A stretch of DNA of 5,645 nucleotides from Brevundimonas sp. UBA7635. GTDB taxonomy: Bacteria > Pseudomonadota > Alphaproteobacteria > Caulobacterales > Caulobacteraceae. Every line of letters starts with the position of its first letter. Within the stretch, counting starts at the first letter, position 1. A model generated the notes under the pieces. That model was given only the letters and a program-made list of their open reading frames with translations, was not told the DNA's origin and did not search any database. Where the stretch lies: contig DLIT01000133.1 of assembly GCA_002483865.1 (NCBI GenBank), positions 1-5,645 on the forward strand, read 5' to 3'. Positions 4,466 through 5,645 of this stretch are shown in pieces. Position numbers and translations under genes: made by a program.

Positions 4466-4912
4466 TTGAACGGTCCCCTGCTTGCCATGATCCTGCTGTT
4501 CGTGGGCGGTGCCCTGACCGCTCTGCAGGGGCCGGCCAATGCCCGCCTGTCCGTCGGTGTGGGGTCGGTGGTCAACGGAGCCCTGGTCTCCTTCATCATC
4601 GGCACCCTGGCCCTGGCCGCGATTGCCCTGTTCATGCAGGTGAAGCCCGATGGCCAGGCGGTACGCGGCGTGCCCTGGTGGGGCTGGCTGGGCGGGCTTT
4701 ACGGCTGCCTGTTTGTAACCGGCATCGCCTGGGGCGTGCCGCGCCTGGGGGTCAGCACCACCCTGACCGTGGTCGTAGCCGGGCAACTGATCCTGGGCGT
4801 CATCCTGGATCACTACGGAGCCTTTGGCTCTCCGATCCAGCCGATCAGTTGGGGTCGGATCGGAGGAATCCTGCTGATTATCGGCGGTGTTCTTCTGGTG
4901 CGTCGCAGCTAG
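4466..4912 (+). CDS. DUF606/YdcZ-family five-helix membrane protein
   Basis: The protein has 148 residues from the proposed TTG start. Hydrophobic segments are at about 3-23, 36-58, 70-92, 97-115 and 130-146, giving five helices. The first contains the family-typical [16 protein letters not shown], followed by [15 protein letters not shown], matching the DUF606 (YdcZ; PF04657) half-transporters of the drug/metabolite transporter superfamily. These usually work as dimers or paired genes; no partner is seen here and the substrate is unknown. The start is uncertain: TTG at 4466 is four bases after the NUDIX stop, with only a weak Shine-Dalgarno. The ATG at 4487 would remove part of helix 1. An ATG at 4376 would add 30 polar residues that are only the shifted frame of the NUDIX gene. 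It is probably cotranscribed with the NUDIX gene. Confidence 0.82.
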   Translation: MNGPLLAMILLFVGGALTALQGPANARLSVGVGSVVNGALVSFIIGTLALAAIALFMQVKPDGQAVRGVPWWGWLGGLYGCLFVTGIAWGVPRLGVSTTLTVVVAGQLILGVILDHYGAFGSPIQPISWGRIGGILLIIGGVLLVRRS

Positions 4913-4928
4913 GCCTATATCAGGGGCA

Positions 4929-5645
4929 ATGACCCACGAGCCGCCCGTCCCCCCTATGCCCGAGCCGACCGTGGCCGATGTTTCCGCAACGGATCTGCCG
5001 CTGACGGCGGCTGCCCTGATCGCCGATGAGGCCCGCCGCGCACCCGACAAACCGGGCGTCTATCGGATGTATGGGGAGGATGGCACCTGCCTTTATGTCG
5101 GCAAGGCCAAGTCGCTGAAGAAGCGCATCCTTCAGTATGCCCAAGGCCGGTTTCACACCCAGCGCATTGGCCTGATGGTGAGCCAGACCCGCTCGATGGA
5201 GCTGGTGGTTACGGCCTCGGAGACCGAGGCTCTGCTGCTGGAATCCAACTTCATCAAGAAGCTGAAGCCCCGCTTCAACGTCCTGCTGCGCGACGACAAG
5301 TCCTTTGCCGAACTGATGATCCGGCGCGATCACCGCGCGCCCCAGATCAGGAAGCACCGCGGGGCCCATACGATCCCGGGCGACTACTTCGGCCCCTTCG
5401 CCTCGACCTGGGCGGTGAACCACACGCTCAATACCCTGCAGAAGGCCTTCCTGCTGCGGTCCTGCACCGACAGTGTCTATGAGACGCGGACCCGGCCCTG
5501 CATGCTTTATCAGATCAAGCGGTGCTCGGCCCCCTGCACCGGCCTGATCAGCCTGGACGACTATGCCGGCCTGGTAACGGAAGCCGAGCAGTTCCTGCGG
5601 GGCAAGTCGCGCGCGGTAATCGGGCGGCTGTCGCAGGAGATGCAG
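4929..5645 (+). CDS. uvrC: UvrABC system protein C (excinuclease subunit), N-terminal 239 residues
   Basis: UvrC makes the dual incisions in nucleotide excision repair after UvrA and UvrB have marked damaged DNA. The frame is open from ATG at 4929 to the window edge, so about 60% of the protein is missing. The GIY-YIG nuclease domain is clear: [26 protein letters not shown] (42-67), with E98/E100 and [21 protein letters not shown] (105-125). Next comes YFGPFAST (153-160), [10 protein letters not shown] (170-179) and the cysteine cluster [15 protein letters not shown] (189-203), where some UvrC proteins carry an iron-sulfur cluster. The UVR (UvrB-binding) segment begins near 210-239. The proline-rich first 30 residues are longer than in many UvrC proteins. 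Codon 10 (ATG, 4956) is an alternative start. AGGGG lies two bases before the first ATG, unusually close. It follows the DUF606 gene by 16 bp. Confidence 0.97.
   Translation, partial: MTHEPPVPPMPEPTVADVSATDLPLTAAALIADEARRAPDKPGVYRMYGEDGTCLYVGKAKSLKKRILQYAQGRFHTQRIGLMVSQTRSMELVVTASETEALLLESNFIKKLKPRFNVLLRDDKSFAELMIRRDHRAPQIRKHRGAHTIPGDYFGPFASTWAVNHTLNTLQKAFLLRSCTDSVYETRTRPCMLYQIKRCSAPCTGLISLDDYAGLVTEAEQFLRGKSRAVIGRLSQEMQ

Noticed and set aside
4132..4635. Minus-strand 167-codon frame spanning the NUDIX frameshift, considered as a reason to reject the NUDIX gene
   Set aside because: The plus strand carries a nearly complete Nudix box and domain on both sides of the break; the minus frame has no recognisable features.
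3959..5050. Minus-strand open frame of 363 codons opposite the NUDIX, DUF606 and uvrC genes
   Set aside because: Rich in Gly, Gln, Pro, Ala and Arg with no domain-like order; it is the antisense shadow of well-supported GC-rich genes.

Overview
The window looks like chromosomal DNA from a high-GC alphaproteobacterium, most likely Caulobacterales (Brevundimonas- or Caulobacter-like). This rests on the GC-rich codon use, the style of the UvrC, pteridine-reductase and NUDIX proteins, and the tight gene packing. It is inference, since no rRNA or other decisive marker is present. No mobile element, tRNA, rRNA or CRISPR array is visible.

Layout: The left edge holds the last 71 codons of an unrecognised rightward gene. 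It meets, 3 bp apart and tail to tail, a leftward run of seven genes. Read in the direction of transcription (right to left), these are a FolB/FolX-like dihydroneopterin aldolase family protein (3555-3154), a FolM/PTR1-type pteridine reductase (3152-2373), a 106-bp gap, a QueD/PTPS-type 6-carboxytetrahydropterin synthase (2266-1730), a second FolB (1733-1344, start overlapping the queD stop), two tandem small membrane proteins of the same family (1288-917 and 903-523) and a small GNAT acetyltransferase (507-220). Four of the seven act on pterins, and three of those are T-fold enzymes. A reasonable reading is a pterin-cofactor module: dihydroneopterin (triphosphate) is isomerised or cleaved by the FolB/FolX proteins, reduced by FolM, and shared with a QueD-like enzyme. 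Tetrahydromonapterin or folate are the likely end products, but folE, phhA, queC and queE are not in the window.

The stretch 3556-3991 is the most unusual part. It carries a 26-codon membrane-protein gene (3909-3829, leftward) with its own plausible promoter and a good Shine-Dalgarno. Three hairpins follow within 120 bp, including a perfect 18-bp inverted repeat that probably terminates transcription. The predicted transcript is only about 180 nt, half coding and half structured, so it resembles a small-protein mRNA or dual-function small RNA.

To the right, genes read rightward: a NUDIX hydrolase broken inside its Nudix box by what looks like loss of one GGCC unit (3992-4461), a DUF606/YdcZ-type five-helix membrane protein probably starting at TTG (4466-4912), and the first 239 codons of uvrC (4929 to the window edge), the incision subunit of nucleotide excision repair.
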